Below are positions 33,104-45,598 of a DNA stretch of 64,000 bases, piece by piece. The notes below the pieces were generated by a model. That model made no database searches and had not been told where the DNA came from. It saw nothing but the letters and a program-made list of their open reading frames with translations. Origin of the DNA: Zizania palustris (lineage: Eukaryota; Streptophyta; Magnoliopsida; Poales; Poaceae); assembly GCA_019279435.1 (NCBI GenBank), contig JAAALK010000079.1, positions 103,875,332 through 103,939,331 on the forward strand, written 5' to 3'. A program made the position numbers and the translations under genes. Positions within the stretch are counted from its first letter, which is position 1. Each line of letters begins with the position of its first letter.

Positions 33104-35857
33104 TTACAAATGATTACAAGGAGCCCCTAATGCGAAATATCGCTTTAAGTGCTCCGCATGCCATGTATGCGTTAACTCTTCACCTTCTAAAGTAGCTAAC
33201 TTAAAAGGACCTTCCCACTTATTCCCTAGTTTCCCTGGTGCTATAACACTTCGCACAACAAGGTGACCCAGCTTAAGCTCGTTAAGCTTGACCTTCGGGT
33301 CAAACCAAGTCTTCGTCTGTTGATGATACTTTGATAAATTGGCGACAACTCGAAGTCTTGTTTCTTCTGTTAAATCAAGCGAAGTTTGCCTTTCTGTTTC
33401 TATTTCCGGTTCGGTGCTGCGAAGGGATCCTCCTTTAAGCTCCGTTGGCGTCATAGCTTCGTCTCCGAATGATAGTCTGAAAGGAGTGAAACCCGTGGAC
33501 CTCGTTTGAGTGGTCCGAATGGACCATAGAATCTTCGGGAGCTCCTCGGTCCACGATCCTTTTGCCAATCCCACTATTCTTCGATTCAGCCCTGACAAGA
33601 TATCACCATTGGCTCTTTCAACAGCTCCGTTATACTGAGGGTGTCGCACTGCAGCGAAGCATAATTGTATGCCAAGATCTTCACAAAACTTCCTGAAGGG
33701 CTCTGCATCAAATTGTGTCCCATTATCAACTATGAGTTGTCGAGGCACTCCGAACCGGCATATAATTTTTTTCCAGAAAAATTTTTGTACATTATTCGAA
33801 GTGATAGCTGTTAGGAGCTCTGCTTCGACCCACTTAGAAAAATACTCAATAGCTACCACTGCGAATTTCAAATTTCCTTTTGCTACTGGGAAGGGGCCAA
33901 TAAGGTCCATGCCCCATCTGGCCATGGGCCATCCTAGAGCAATGACTTGAAGAGTTGTTGGCGGGTGATGACTTCTTCTTCCCATCCATTGACAACCTTG
34001 ACAAGTGCGGACTAAGCCCCTGGCGGAGTGTTTTTCCTGCCAAAGGTCGAGGGGCCAGATGGCTACTGCAAAGTCATTCATGAATTTCTCGAAGAATCTC
34101 TTGACCTTCGGCTTGAGATATACATCGGAGCAGAGGGGAACATACTCTGGCCTTGTACAAAATACCGTTGATTATATGATAATTTTGAACTCTAAGCTTC
34201 AATCTCGAAAGTTGTGGCCCTTCAGGCAAACTTGCTTCTCCTTGCAATAATTCCATAATTGAACTTCACCAATCTGTACTTGGAATGCAAAGGACTTCCG
34301 CAGAAGGGATCTGTGGTACCGAAGGTGTACTGAGTTCTTCGTAAAAAGCTTCTTCTGGAATATCTATAGATCCGGCTGCAGCTTTTGCCAAGATATCAGC
34401 TTGCGCATTTTCAGTTCTGGGTATACTTCGAATGGAAATCCCTTTAAATGCTGCTTCAATCTTACGGATCTCCTCCAAATATTTAGCAAGCTGTGGATGT
34501 CAAACTTGAAAACTCTTGATTACGTGCCATGCTACAATTTGAGAATCTGTCTTAATAACAACTCTTGTAGCCCCGAAAGCACGTGCCTTTCGAAGTCCTA
34601 ACAAAATTCCTTCATACTCCGTTGTATTATTGGTAGACTTAAAGTTGAGTCTTGCGGAGTACATTGCCTTTTGCCCTGAAGGCGAAATTATTACTACTCC
34701 GACACCTGCTCCGGATGCTTGGAAAGCTCCAACGGAGTATATGGTCCAAATTCCTTCACTTGGCTTCTCCGGAGCCCATCCTGCATGGGGAGTCCATCCT
34801 GCCACAAAATCTGCCGACACTTGTGACTTAATTGCTGTCCTTGCCATGAAGGAGATGCCGAAGGGTGCCAATTCAACAGCCCACTTCCCAATTCTTCCTG
34901 TGGAATCCTTACTTCGGAGCATATCTCCCAAAGGATATGAAGTTGGTACAATTACATTATGTGCCAAGAAATAATGCCTTAACTTCCTCGAAGCCATTAT
35001 CAGAGCATAGGTGAACTTCTAAAGCTCAGAATATCTTGTTTTTGCTCCGGACAATCTTCGGATACAAAATAGACTGGATTTTGTACCAACTTCCCATTGA
35101 ATTCAACCTCTCTAACATGGACTGCACTGACAGCAGAGCCAGTAGCCGCAAGGTAAAGGAGTAGGGCTTCATACGCAATAGGCACTGTGAGTGTAGCGAG
35201 GTTACTGAGATAATTTTTAATGTTGTCGAAGCTTTTTTGACACTCCGGTGTCCATGCAAAATCTTCGGACCCCTTCAATGCTCTGAAAATGGGCAAATTC
35301 TCTCCGCAGACCTTGCCAAGAATCTGCCAAGTACCGCAAGACGACCCGTCAGCTTCTGCACTTGCTTTAAATTCTCCGGAGGAGCCATCCTTTGCAACGC
35401 AGTTATTTGAGTGGGGCTATCTTCGATCCCTCTGCTTGAAACTAGATACCGTAACAACTTTCCAGCCTGAGCTCCGAAGATACATTTTTCGGGGTTAAGA
35501 TGGATCCCACATGCCCGAAGGCTATTGAATGTTTCTGCTAAGTCTAGGCTATGTTGGTGCTTTAAGGCACACTTTATTACAATGTCATCCATATAAGCTT
35601 CTACATTGCGGCCTATTTGTGACCTAGAGCCTTAGCAGTTAACCTCGAAAATGTTGCCCCGACATTTCTTAAGCCAAAGGGCATTCTTACATAGCAGAAG
35701 ACTGTCGAAGGAGTTACAAAGCTTGTTTTGATTCCATCTTCGCGCTTTAGCCAGATTTGATGATAGCCGGAATACGCGTCAAGGAAGCTTAATAACTCTG
35801 AACCAGCAGTGGAGTCAACCAATTGATCAATTCGGGGCATGCGATAGGGGTCACGGG
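33104..35857 (-). pseudogene. TatA pol, C-terminal part: RT, RNase H, second RNase H, integrase (broken)
   Basis: Reading leftward from the Cop4 insertion: the RT palm (RMPFGLRNVGATFSRL), a frameshift near 35610, YMDDIVIK-type active site, thumb, Ty3-type RNase H, the second (archaeal-like) RNase H typical of Tat elements (34500-34800), and integrase to 33104. Breaks: the second RNase H active site reads YSVGAF for YSDGAF. A stop after SFQV lies at ~34500. A frameshift near 34075 destroys the integrase zinc module. The integrase core itself is intact (MDLIG, VDNGTQF, ERANG). The C-terminus ends ALGAPCNHL. The element is dead, but sequence decay is moderate, in line with ~4% LTR divergence. 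Confidence 0.88.
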
Positions 35858-37638
35858 TGAGGAGCCATGCTGAATAGCGTGGGCCTCATGGCTTCAGATG
35901 TGATGAGACATTGTTAACGATAGTCAAAGAGGACTGAAAAGAGAGAGAAGACCTGCTGCGTCTGGGCCGCGTGTGACTCAGGTACACGGGCAGCGAGCGA
36001 CTGTCGGGCAGAGGGGTCGCGAAGTTGGGCTGGCCCAATCCGAGTACGTGGGATAGGAGCAGCATAGGATCCACTGGGCTGTTGACCGGGATTGACTCAG
36101 GTACACGGGCGGCGAGCGATTGCCGGGCTGAGGGAGCTGCGGAATCGGGCCGGCCCAATTCGGGTACTCGGTGCGAAGACGGTGGACGCTTTGTCAGTTT
36201 CGGCGCAAAATTAACGACCGCTGATCTCGGATATGACCGTTCTGAGGCGAAGCCGTAGCTGCTACGAAAGCTCCGCATCAGGACAAGTTACCTTCATTTA
36301 GGTTTTTACTATTTTGCCTTTAGGCCCACAGTCTGTCAGTCGAGTCTGTAAAAAACCCTAAGGGCATTTCGGTCTTTTCCATTTTTATTCAGCGTCTGTA
36401 AAAAACCTAGGGGTATTTCTGCATTTTTCCATTTAATGGGCTTCCTATAAATAGGCCCCAATATCCTAGGGTTAGGGCACCCATTTTCGAAATACACTTT
36501 CCCAATTTCTGAAACAGTGGGTCATTTTTCTTGCATCGTGTTCTTCCGTGTTTGCGCCGCCGGCCTTCTTTTTCCTTTCAAAGCCGCCGCCGGTAATTTT
36601 TTCTTGCCACCGCAGTTGAGTAATATTCTCCGTGCACTGTTGTTTTTCTCTTGGATGTGATTTCCTTCTACAAGCATTAGTATCCTAGGCATCTAGTAGC
36701 CTGTGCGCTAGCAGCCTAGCCTACGTTGTCTGCCTTGTGCGGCTGCAGCATCTAGATCTGCAGTGCGGCAGCTAGCTCCTATGTGCGGCAGCGCTGCTAT
36801 GCGGCTAGGCGCCTAGGCACGGCAGCTCTGCTAGGCTTTGTGTGCGGCAGCAGCAGCTGCAGCTGCGTTGAGCAGCGTGCGGCAGCTTGCAACCTGTGCG
36901 GCGAGCGGTCTTGTCCCTTCCAGTTGGTGCGCACGGCACTGTGTTGAGGAATCAACAGCAAGACACACATTAATCAACCGAGGAACAACTTCAACGTGGG
37001 GCCCATGATAGCATCGTCAGCGGAATGTTCTTGAAGCCAGGTGCACGGAAATCGAGGTAAAAGGTTTACTGTTGCTGCACGTCTCTTCGTGTATATCTCC
37101 TAATCTTGCATAGGGAAACATGCCTAATCATTTGCTTAATTTGCTGTCAAGATTAATGTTTGAGTGCTGTTAGTACTTTTTCAATACTTTCTGTAACATC
37201 CGGTTGCATGTGATGAAATACTGCTAAGAAGTATTTTTTATTATGAATGTATTTCATCTGTTGATTTAATCTTTGTGCTGTCAGTTGGCTCATCTGCTGT
37301 TTTGATTAAATAGATGTTATTAAATCTGTTGTTTTAATCTGTGCACTGTTTTTATTTTGGTTGGAACTTCACTGTTTATCATCTTCATGTTTGTTGGTCT
37401 GATTAAATGTCTATGAGTTAATTAATTTGTTAATCTGCCTTTAAGCACTGTGTTGGTGTCTTTTTGTTTAGGACACCGGTCGTTTTTAGGCTAGACCATT
37501 TTAGGTTCCGTTGATCTATTTATTTTTTCCCTTGTTAGTCATTTGAGGTGCGTTGGGTGTTGGGAGCAGGCCATTGATTCGAAAGAATTTTTTAGGCGCC
37601 CATTCACCCCCCCTCTGGTCGCTACTTTCGGTCCTACA
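35858..37638 (+). repeat. Cop4 5' LTR (complete)
   Basis: 1781 bp, TGAGGAGCC...GGTCCTACA. TATAAATA at 36446-36453. The hairpin region (36191-36217) has a decayed right arm. The module at 36660-36930 is rich in TGCGGCAGC and CTAGCAGCC words and includes 36 bp that are absent from the 3' LTR between repeated GTGCGGCAGC copies. Confidence 0.95.
36446..36453 (+). promoter_or_regulatory. TATA box of the Cop4 5' LTR
   Basis: TATAAATA before GGCCCCAATATCCTAGGGTT; the same box recurs at 50200-50207 in the 3' LTR. Confidence 0.75.
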
Positions 37639-37640
37639 AG

Positions 37641-37652
37641 TGGTATCAGAGC
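37641..37652 (+). other. Cop4 primer-binding site
   Basis: TGGTATCAGAGC two bases after the 5' LTR, complementary to the initiator methionine tRNA 3' end. Confidence 0.94.
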
Positions 37653-37703
37653 TTGGTTAGGGTTTTTCCATACCTTAACCGGTTCTAAACCCTAGTAGTG
37701 ATC

Positions 37704-40454
37704 ATGACGTCTCCTGGCAAGATCCCGTCCTTGGAAGCTTATGGCTATAATTATTGGAAGACTCACATGCGAGCCTATCTCATGAGCCAAAGCTCGGACA
37801 TCTGGGACATTTGCGTTCACGCTACGTTTGTCACATTGCCAGTTGCTGAGCGTGATTCTCCTAGTATCATCGCTCAGCATGTGAACAATAGCAAAGCTCT
37901 GAACATCTTGTTTTCTGGTTTAGGTCCCACTGAATTTGAGCGTGTGAGCCATCTCTCCACTGCGAGAGAGATCTGGGCTACCCTCCAGGCACACCATGAG
38001 GGGACAGCCCAGGTCAAGGCTCGGCTCTATCAGACCTACCGACGTGAATATGAGAACTTCACACAAAAGCCGAGTGAATCTGTTGAATCGTTGTTTGGTC
38101 GTTTTCAGTCGATCATAAACAAGCTTCGGGACAACAAGGCTGAGGGTGTTCAGTTAGTCTCAGATCACGAACAGGCGCTCAAGGTTCTACATACCTTGGA
38201 CCCAAAGATCTGGGAGATCAAGGTATCCTCTATCATTGAGAGCACTTCTTATGATACCTTGACCATTTTTGAATTGTTTAGCAAGATGAAGGCCACTGAG
38301 GTTGATACCCAGTTGAGATCAAATCGCACTGGATCTGGATCAAAATCTCTGGCCCTTGCTACACCTTCTGTTGATCCCTCTTCTGTGAGTCGTGTTGGGT
38401 TCTCTTTGATGTCTATCACTGAGGACCAGCTTGAGTCATTGGGAGATGATGATTTGTGTCTTTTTAACAACCAAGTGCATCGTGTTTATGACAAAAGAAT
38501 GTTCAAGAGACACGGCACAAAAACCGGGTGCTTTGAGTGTGGTGATCCAGGACATTTCATCGCCGACTGCCCCAAGCGCAATGGCCACAAGAAGGGCACC
38601 GGTGGTGGCTTCCACGACTCCGGCAAGCACGACAGCTCCTCCTTCAACAAGGGCAAGCCAAAGACCTGATTTTTTAGAAAGGCCCTGAAGGACTACTGGC
38701 GAGAGAACAAGAAGCGCAACAAAGCCTTCTTCGCTGAGATGGAGAAGAGCTACTCCAAGCGGTCCACGTCTTCTTCCTCTTCATCGAGCTCAAGCGATGA
38801 GGAGATCATCATCAGGAAGGGGAAGGACAAGGACGATCCAGCGGGCCTTTGCTTCATGGCCTTCGGGGACAGACCGAAGAGCCGCTCACATCAGTGCCGA
38901 AGATCCCGCAAGACCTTCTGCTCAATAGGTCTTGGGGATAAGGAAGAAAAGAGCTCCTCCGATGACTCCGACGATGACGACAATAAGGTATCATCCTATG
39001 AACGCGAAATTGTTGATTTACTTGAGAGCAATCATCAGGAGTTGAAATATCGGGAAAAACTGCTTAGGGGGGCCAAGAAGAGGATAGATGATTTAGAGAG
39101 TGAGCTTGCCATAGCCAACGGTAGAATTGAGAGTCTATCTTCGTCCCCCTGCTTGGGTGATAGCAGTGAGTGCTCGAAATGTGAGGTGCTTCTGTGTGAC
39201 TTGTCGACTCTGAAGTCCAAGTACACAGAAAGGGTTGATGAGAGGGACGCTTTGGCCACTGAGCTTGAAAGCGCTCAGCTGGAGCTGAAAGATGCTCAAG
39301 CCACTATCGTCGCACCCTGTGCTGATTGCCCATTTCATCTAGCTGTCTTAGCTGAGCTGAAAGCCAAGGGCGATGTGCATTTGGGTGATTTGGAGAGAGT
39401 GAGAGCTGAGCTTGCGCAGACTAGGCTAGAGCTTGAGACACTGTCAGTTGCACCCACTGTCTGTGAGAACTATCTGTCTCTTAGAATGGAGTTAATTAAG
39501 CTGAAAGCCGAGAAGTCTGTCCAGGTAGATAGCGAGTGTGAGACCTACTTGTCTCAGGTGGAGGTACTAGCTTCCTTGAGAGAGGAGCTAGCTGATTCGC
39601 AAAATGAGAATTTTTACCTCCGTTCTATCCTGAGTTGGATCAGTGCCAGAGGGCCACAGCTCGGCATGATGATCTAGCAGTTCAAGAGGCAGGATGGGTT
39701 TGGGGTAGGTTACACCTACACTAAGGCTGACTTGGAGAGTGCCATTAGCCGGGCAGTGGAGTGGAGTAAAATGACTCCTGAGCAGAGATATCCCAAGACC
39801 CATTCCACTGAGTCTTTCCAGGCTTGTCAGCCCAAGGATGGAGTGATCCATGAACCATCCAAAGCTCCACCCAAGAAACCTATCTGGGTTCCAAAGCCCA
39901 AACACCTGCACACTCCTCTTGACTCTCTTCCTGGACCCTCTCAACCCAAGAAGACTACACCGAACACCACTAAGCCCAAGAACCCCAAGCCTCAACCACA
40001 TCCCAAGAAGCCCACCTATCATTGTGAGTATTGTTAGAGAGACGATCATCTTGCGGAGTTTTGCTTCAGGAGGAAGCGGGTTGAGAGAGCAGAGAGAGCT
40101 CATGGTGGTCAGGAGCAGTTCTACCAGCAGGGTGGTATACTGCGTGTTCCTCGACGCGGGGAGAGGCTGAAGGCCAGGCCACGTCGTGTAGGTGGTGGTA
40201 GAGGAGACGACTTTCTTGCTCGTACTCCAGTTGGTGGTGGTCGTTCTGGCAGAGCTCCAAGCCGTTTTGGCTACGGTCCTAGACCTCGTGGCCGAGGCTT
40301 TAGGCAGAACCAAGGACCACGCTTTGAGCCGCGTTTTGGTCCAAACTTTTCTGATGAATTCTACTTTCCGTCTTTTGAGCAGATGGCTCGACACTGGTTT
40401 AGCTCTTTTGCTAAACCTAGTGCCGGACCATTTGCTCCCACTTACAGCCACTGA
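37704..40454 (+). pseudogene. Cop4 gag with two zinc knuckles (three internal stops)
   Basis: The ATG at 37704 (MTSPGKIPSLEAYGYNYW) gives a long gag: a UBN2-type capsid region to about 38470, first CCHC knuckle (CFECGDPGHFIADC, ~38530), a basic linker, serine run and acidic patch, a long coiled coil (~39000-39650), then a proline/lysine-rich part, a second knuckle (CEYC..RDDHLAEFC, ~40025) and an RG-rich tail. Internal stops: TGA at 38667 (KPKT*FFRKAL), TAG at ~39675 and TAG at 40035 inside the second knuckle. Cop3 shares the last one. The frame ends in TGA at 40452; pol lies in the -1 frame. At ~900 codons it is longer than typical Copia gag, as in SIRE/Maximus elements. Confidence 0.85.
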
Positions 40455-43400
40455 TTGTGCAGGATCGGGGACTGGAGGACGTTTGGATCATGGACTCAGG
40501 GTGTTCTCGCCACATGACGGGACATCGCAGATGGTTCTCCAGTCTCACTCCCCCGAGCTCCAAAGAATACATCACCTTCGGGAATAGTGGTCAAGCTAAG
40601 GGAAAGTAAGTGGCATTGGCTCAATTCGCATTTCAGATCATTTCTCTTATAAGAATGTTGCTTTGGTTAAAAATTTTAACTTCAGTTTGATTTCTGTTTC
40701 GCAACTTCTTGAGGATGGTTTGGAAGTGCGTTTTAAGAAGGGAAATTCTTTTGTGATTGATTCTAGAGGGTCTTTGATTTGCCAGATTTTACCATTCGAT
40801 AAAGTTTTTCGAATTGAGTTCTCTAGTTATTTTGGCCCTTCTCGCTGTTTGATTGCTGGATCTTTTTCTGAGCTCTGGAAGTGGCATAGGAGGTTAGGTC
40901 ATTTGAGTTTTGATCTACTAGTCAGGTTAAGCTCTATGGACCTCATCCGAGGATTGCCCAAGCTTAAGATGGAGAAGGATCTAGTTTGTCATCCTTGTCG
41001 TCATGGGAAAATGGTTGCCGCTTCTCACTCACCTGTGACTCAGGTGATGGCTTCGTATCCAGGCGAGCTTTTACACTTGGACACTATTGGTCCAGCTCGG
41101 GTACGTTCAGTCAGTTGGAAGTGGTACGCGCATGCCATTGTTGACGATTTTTCTCGATTCTCATGGGTTTTCTTCTTTGAGTCTAAGGATGAGACTTTTC
41201 ATTTTGTTCATGACCTGATTCGGAAGCTGAAGAATGAGAACAATGGTCGGATGCGAGCAATTCGCTACGACAACGGCTCTGAGTTCAAGAACTCTCAGTT
41301 CGTCAGCTTTTGTAGTGATCAGGGTCTTGACCATCAGTTTTTTGCTCCTTACACTTCCCCACAGAACGGCGTTGTGGAACTAAAGAACCGCACGCTAGTC
41401 GAGATGGCTAGGACGATGCTCGATGAGCACAGGACTCCTAGGCGTTTTTGGGCTGAAGCCATGAACACGGCTTGCTATTTGGCCAACCGCATTTTTCTTA
41501 GAGCTTACCTAGGTAAGACCTCATACGAGTTGCGGTTTGGTAGACAGCCCAAGGTGAGCCACTTGCGAGCGTTTGGCTGCAAGTGCTTTGTGCTTAAGAA
41601 GGGAGGGCATTTGGACAAGTTTGAGTCTCGTTGTTGGGACGGAGTTTTTCTTGGTTATGCATTGCATTCTCGAGGTTTCTGTGTTTGGAACCTCGAATCC
41701 CAGCAGCTCGTCGAGACTTGCGAGGTTTCTTTTGATGAGTCCTTGCCTTCTTTAACTCCTTCTTTTGAGATTTCTGGTGATGGTGAGCTCGGAGAGTCCA
41801 TCTTCGAGGAAGATGAGGATACTCCAGCTGCTGATGAGGGTGGGCCTTCTGCACCTCCTGCAGAGCCCACACCTTCTGAGACTTCGACTGAGGACGAGGG
41901 CGGACCTCTGATCACTTCTTCCACTTCGATCGAGCCCCCTCAGTCGAGTCCAGAGGTGCCAGCTGCTGACTCCGGTGAGGTGACTTCAGATCACCAGGGA
42001 TCCCGAGCAGTTCAGCGTGATCACCCCTCAGAGCTCATCATCGGTGATGTGTCTACAAGAACTTTGCGTTCGTCGAATGACTCTCTTGCTGTGTTTGCTG
42101 AATCTGCTTTTGTTGCATCTTTTGAGCCCAGAGACATTTCTCATGCTCTTTCTGACTCGAACTGGATTAATGCCATGCAAGAAGAGCTTGAGAATTTTGT
42201 CCGCAATCGGGTTTGGACACTAGTAGAGCTGCCACCAGGATGCAACCAAATAGGCACCAAGTGGGTGTTCAAGAACAAGCAAGGTGAAGATGGTGTTGTG
42301 GTGCGCAACAAAGCTCGACTAGTTGCCCAGGGTTTTTGCTAGAAGGAAGGTATTGATTTTGAAGAAACCTTCGCTCCTGTTGCCCGTCTTGAGTCCATTC
42401 GCATTCTTTTAGCTTTTGCCGCTTCGAAGGGTTTTAAGCTTTTTCAAATGGACGTCAAGAGTGCTTTTCTGAACAGGTACATAGAGGAGGAGGTTTATGT
42501 TAGGCAGCTCCCTGGCTTTGAGAACCCTAATTTTCCTGGACATGTTTTTAAATTGCAAAAAGCTTTATACGGGTTGAAGCAAGCCCCCAGGGCTTGGTAT
42601 GACCGATTAAAGCAGTTTTTGTTGGGGAAGGGCTTTGTGATGGGTTCTGTGGATAAAACTCTCTTCTTGCTCAGAGATGCTTCAGATTTTTTAGTCGCTC
42701 AGATATACGTGGATGATATTATCTTTGGCGGTACTACTAATGATCTTGTGATCTTGTGTCCAAGTTTTCTGAGCAGATGCACAACGAGTTCGAGATGAGC
42801 CTCATGGGTGAGCTCAAGTATTTTCTAGGGCTCCAGATCAAGCAGACCAAGGACGACACCTTCATCCACCAGGGTAAGTACACTCGGGACATGTTGAAGA
42901 AATTCGACTTTGGTGGAGAGCTAAAGCCTCAGATTACCCCAATGGGTACATCTGGGGGCCTGGACAAGGACGAGAGCGGCGTCAAGGTCAATGAGAGAGA
43001 GTTTCGAGGGATGATCGGTTCGCTGCTGTACTTGACGGCGAAAAGGCCAGACATACAGTTCGCCGTGGGACTGTGCACGCGCTTCCAGTCTTCACCACGC
43101 GCGTCACATCGGCAAGCTGTCAAGCATATCTTCAGGTATCTTACCTATGCGCCTGATCTTGGTCTTTACTATTCAGCATCATCATCTCTTGATTTATCTA
43201 GCTTTTCGGACGCTGACTTTTGTGGGTGCCGGTTGGATCGCAAGTCGACTTCCGGTACTTGCCAATTTCTTGGTTCTTCTCTTGTCTCTTGGTCTTCCCG
43301 AAAGCAATCTAGAGTTGCTCTTTCGACCACAGAGGCTGAGTATGTAGCTGCTGCTAGCTGCTGCTCACAGTTGGTTTGGATGATTTCCACTCTGCGAGAT

Positions 43401-43478
43401 TTTGGGTTGTTCTTTCCTACCAGAGTTCCCTTGTTTTGCGACAGCACTAGTGCAATTAGTGTAGGGAAAAACCCATGT
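40455..43478 (+). pseudogene. Cop4 pol: protease, integrase, RT, RNase H (broken, 3' truncated)
   Basis: Protease DSGCSRHMTG at ~40495 is intact, but TAA follows at ~40608. From 40663 the frame is open through the pre-integrase zinc module, integrase core (D, DNGSEF, E in VVELKNR), acidic linker and the start of the RT, to TAG at 42340 (GFC*KEG, glutamine expected). The RT active site YVDD is at ~42710, and a frameshift near 42750 precedes the RT thumb and RNase H (TEAEYVAA, CDSTSAIS). The sequence stops at KNP (43470), where the CRM-like LTR begins. The lost C-terminus includes the end of RNase H. Confidence 0.88.
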
Positions 43479-44389
43479 TGATGAGGACATCACTTCACAT
43501 GATACACACATGGAGCCTCCACCTACAATTCGATTACAAGGACCAATCACACGCGCCCGTGCCCGTCGCTTGAACCATGAGGTTAATTCTTTCCTTAGCA
43601 ACTATGTTAATATTTGTTTGGACGGGATGCTACTGAATACTAGTGATATTTTGTTGCTTAGGAACATGGGAGATGGAATAGAAGAGTTGGAGTTGAAGAC
43701 GGAGTCGCACGAATGACTTGAAGTCAAGAATTCGCTCGTTCGGACTATATCGACCACCATGCACCAAAATGGGCATAACTTCCTCATACGAAGTCCGATT
43801 GGCGCGTTCTTGGACTTTTTGGAAAGCTAAGGAGAAGACGGATCTTTTGCCGTTGGTTTCGTCTCATTTGAAGTCTCGAGTCGACCTGTGTATTTAAAAC
43901 AGTCCTGCGTGACAGAACTGGGCCGTGTTGGCCCATAGTCCGAGTCTGTACATCTTCTAGCCCACAGCCCAAGTCTGTACGCCTTCCACAGGCTGTCCAC
44001 GCCCTATATATTCACTCCAGCCGCCTTTAGGGTTAGGTTTTGCTTTGTTTGCATCTACACTTGTGTGTTTAGATCCCGCCTCTTGCACCGGACCGATTGG
44101 CTGCTGCATTGGCGTTTGTGAAACCTCACCTTATCATCGTTTGTCTATGATTTGGCATTCGACTTGTATTCTTCCTGTTCTTGCTTGTGTTCTTGGGTTC
44201 GCTTGCAGGAATTAGCCTTCGTGGCGAGGTCAATCGCGTTCTGCGTGGTTGATAACCAACGGAGACAGTGGTGTTACGATTGCAAGGTTTTGATCCGTCG
44301 GACCGGAGCCTTGGATCGCCAACGTCGAGATTCTCCACCAACCCAAGTTATCCTTTACCTAGCGGAAGATCAGGACCAGTCCCCCATCA
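43479..44389 (+). repeat. Crm 5' LTR with polyprotein tail coding sequence
   Basis: 911 bp. The first ~240 bp hold an open frame (DEDITSHDT in one phase, then MEPPPTIRLQGPITRARARR from 43510 to the stop at 43714-43716). In a complete element the 3' LTR copy of this would encode the polyprotein C-terminus. A TATATATT box lies near 44005. Arms TGATG/CATCA form a perfect 5-bp terminal inverted repeat. Confidence 0.85.
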
Positions 44390-44391
44390 GT

Positions 44392-44403
44392 TGGTATCAG
44401 AGC
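44392..44403 (+). other. Crm primer-binding site
   Basis: TGGTATCAGAGC, two bases after the LTR end. Confidence 0.93.
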
Positions 44404-45598
44404 TCAGATTTCCCGTTAGGTAATCTCGATCTGCTTTTGTTTTTACCTAGAGTCCAGAAAACCGCACCAAAAAAATTCCCCACCGAGAACCCCTTTGTGC
44501 CTTGCGATTTTTAATTTCAGTTTTTAACCTTGTTGAGTTTGTGTTCTTGGTCGAGTCTTATTGCTGGTTTAGTAATCTCTTTGTGTCGTTTGAGTAGTAG
44601 TTGTTCTTGTGTCTCGAAAAATTCCCCACCCGAAACCCCCCCACAACCCTATTTTGTTTTCCTCATCGAGTCTTTGTGACCCCCCTTCAGTAAAACAGGC
44701 ATAACTTTTCGCTCGTTTGGCAGAAAAATCTGAAATGTTTTGAGCGTGTTCCTGACCCAATTTGGGTGGGTACTCTAACAGGCTTTGCCTGTTAGCCCTC
44801 ACCAAAATCACCAAAAAAATCAGGAAGATAAAGAAAAAAATTGGACAAAGTTTTTGCTCGCCGTTCAGCGAACTTGATGAATTTTTGTGAACCACATTCC
44901 ACCTCAGTTGCAGGTGCCAATTTTTGTGGTTGCATCTCTGGTCATCCTTGTTAAAAAAAATAGAGTGAAAAAAAAGAGAAGAAAAAAAATCAAAAAAAAA
45001 GAAGAAGCGGTCCTGTCTATTGCTTGTCCGATCAGCGGTAGTAACAGAATTATCAGCGGCAGTAACAAATTCTGCTTGTCCGGTCTCTTGTCCGATCCAT
45101 TGTCCGAACTCTTGTCCGATCAGCGGTAGTAACAGAATTAGCAGCGGCAGTAACAGTTTCTGCTTGTCCGATCCCTTGTCCGATCCCTTGTCCGATCTGC
45201 AGAGAGCTGATTTTGGCTTGTTCTTGCTTCCATTTGATTTTTGGGCACATAGTTTCCCTCTATTGCTTGAACTTTCACATTGGGAGCACTAAGGCCAGCA
45301 ACTTTGACGAGTACTTGGGAACACTTATTGAACTTGGTTTAACTGTTATTACTATCGCTAATCCTTGCTACTCACTTTGCCTTCCAAGCTACACCTTTCT
45401 CTTGGTCAGGACAGGATTCATTTCTTGCAATTGCACACCACCCTCCACTTGGTTCGTCACCTGTAGGCCGGTGACCTCACTCGGCGTGGTAAGAACACTT
45501 GCAAGCCTGGGTAAGGCGCTTGACGGATTGCTTCCACCACACACCTACCTAGCTGTTTTCCATAAGGATTATTCTTTGTTGTTTTGTCTTTCACTAAC
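44404..45598 (+). other. Crm untranslated leader with tandem repeats
   Basis: About 1.2 kb without a supported ORF. A purine-rich A/G tract spans 44955-45009. From 45022 a ~89-bp unit (CTTGTCCGATCAGCGGTAGT...) occurs twice, followed by 10-12-bp repeats of CTTGTCCGATCC to ~45200. Such leaders often carry packaging signals in Gypsy elements; that is inference here. Confidence 0.6.

Noticed and set aside
37698..37703. Upstream GTG start for Cop4 gag
   Set aside because: The ATG at 37704 starts the conserved MTSPGK sequence also seen in Cop3; a plant mRNA would use ATG.
39588..40451. 287-codon minus-strand ORF and other ORFs antisense to Cop4 gag
   Set aside because: Shadow frames of the plus-strand gag, with the same pattern opposite the gag of Cop2 and Cop3.
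44955..45009. Poly-A tail of a LINE or SINE
   Set aside because: The A/G-rich tract lies inside the Crm leader with no target duplication and no element body upstream.
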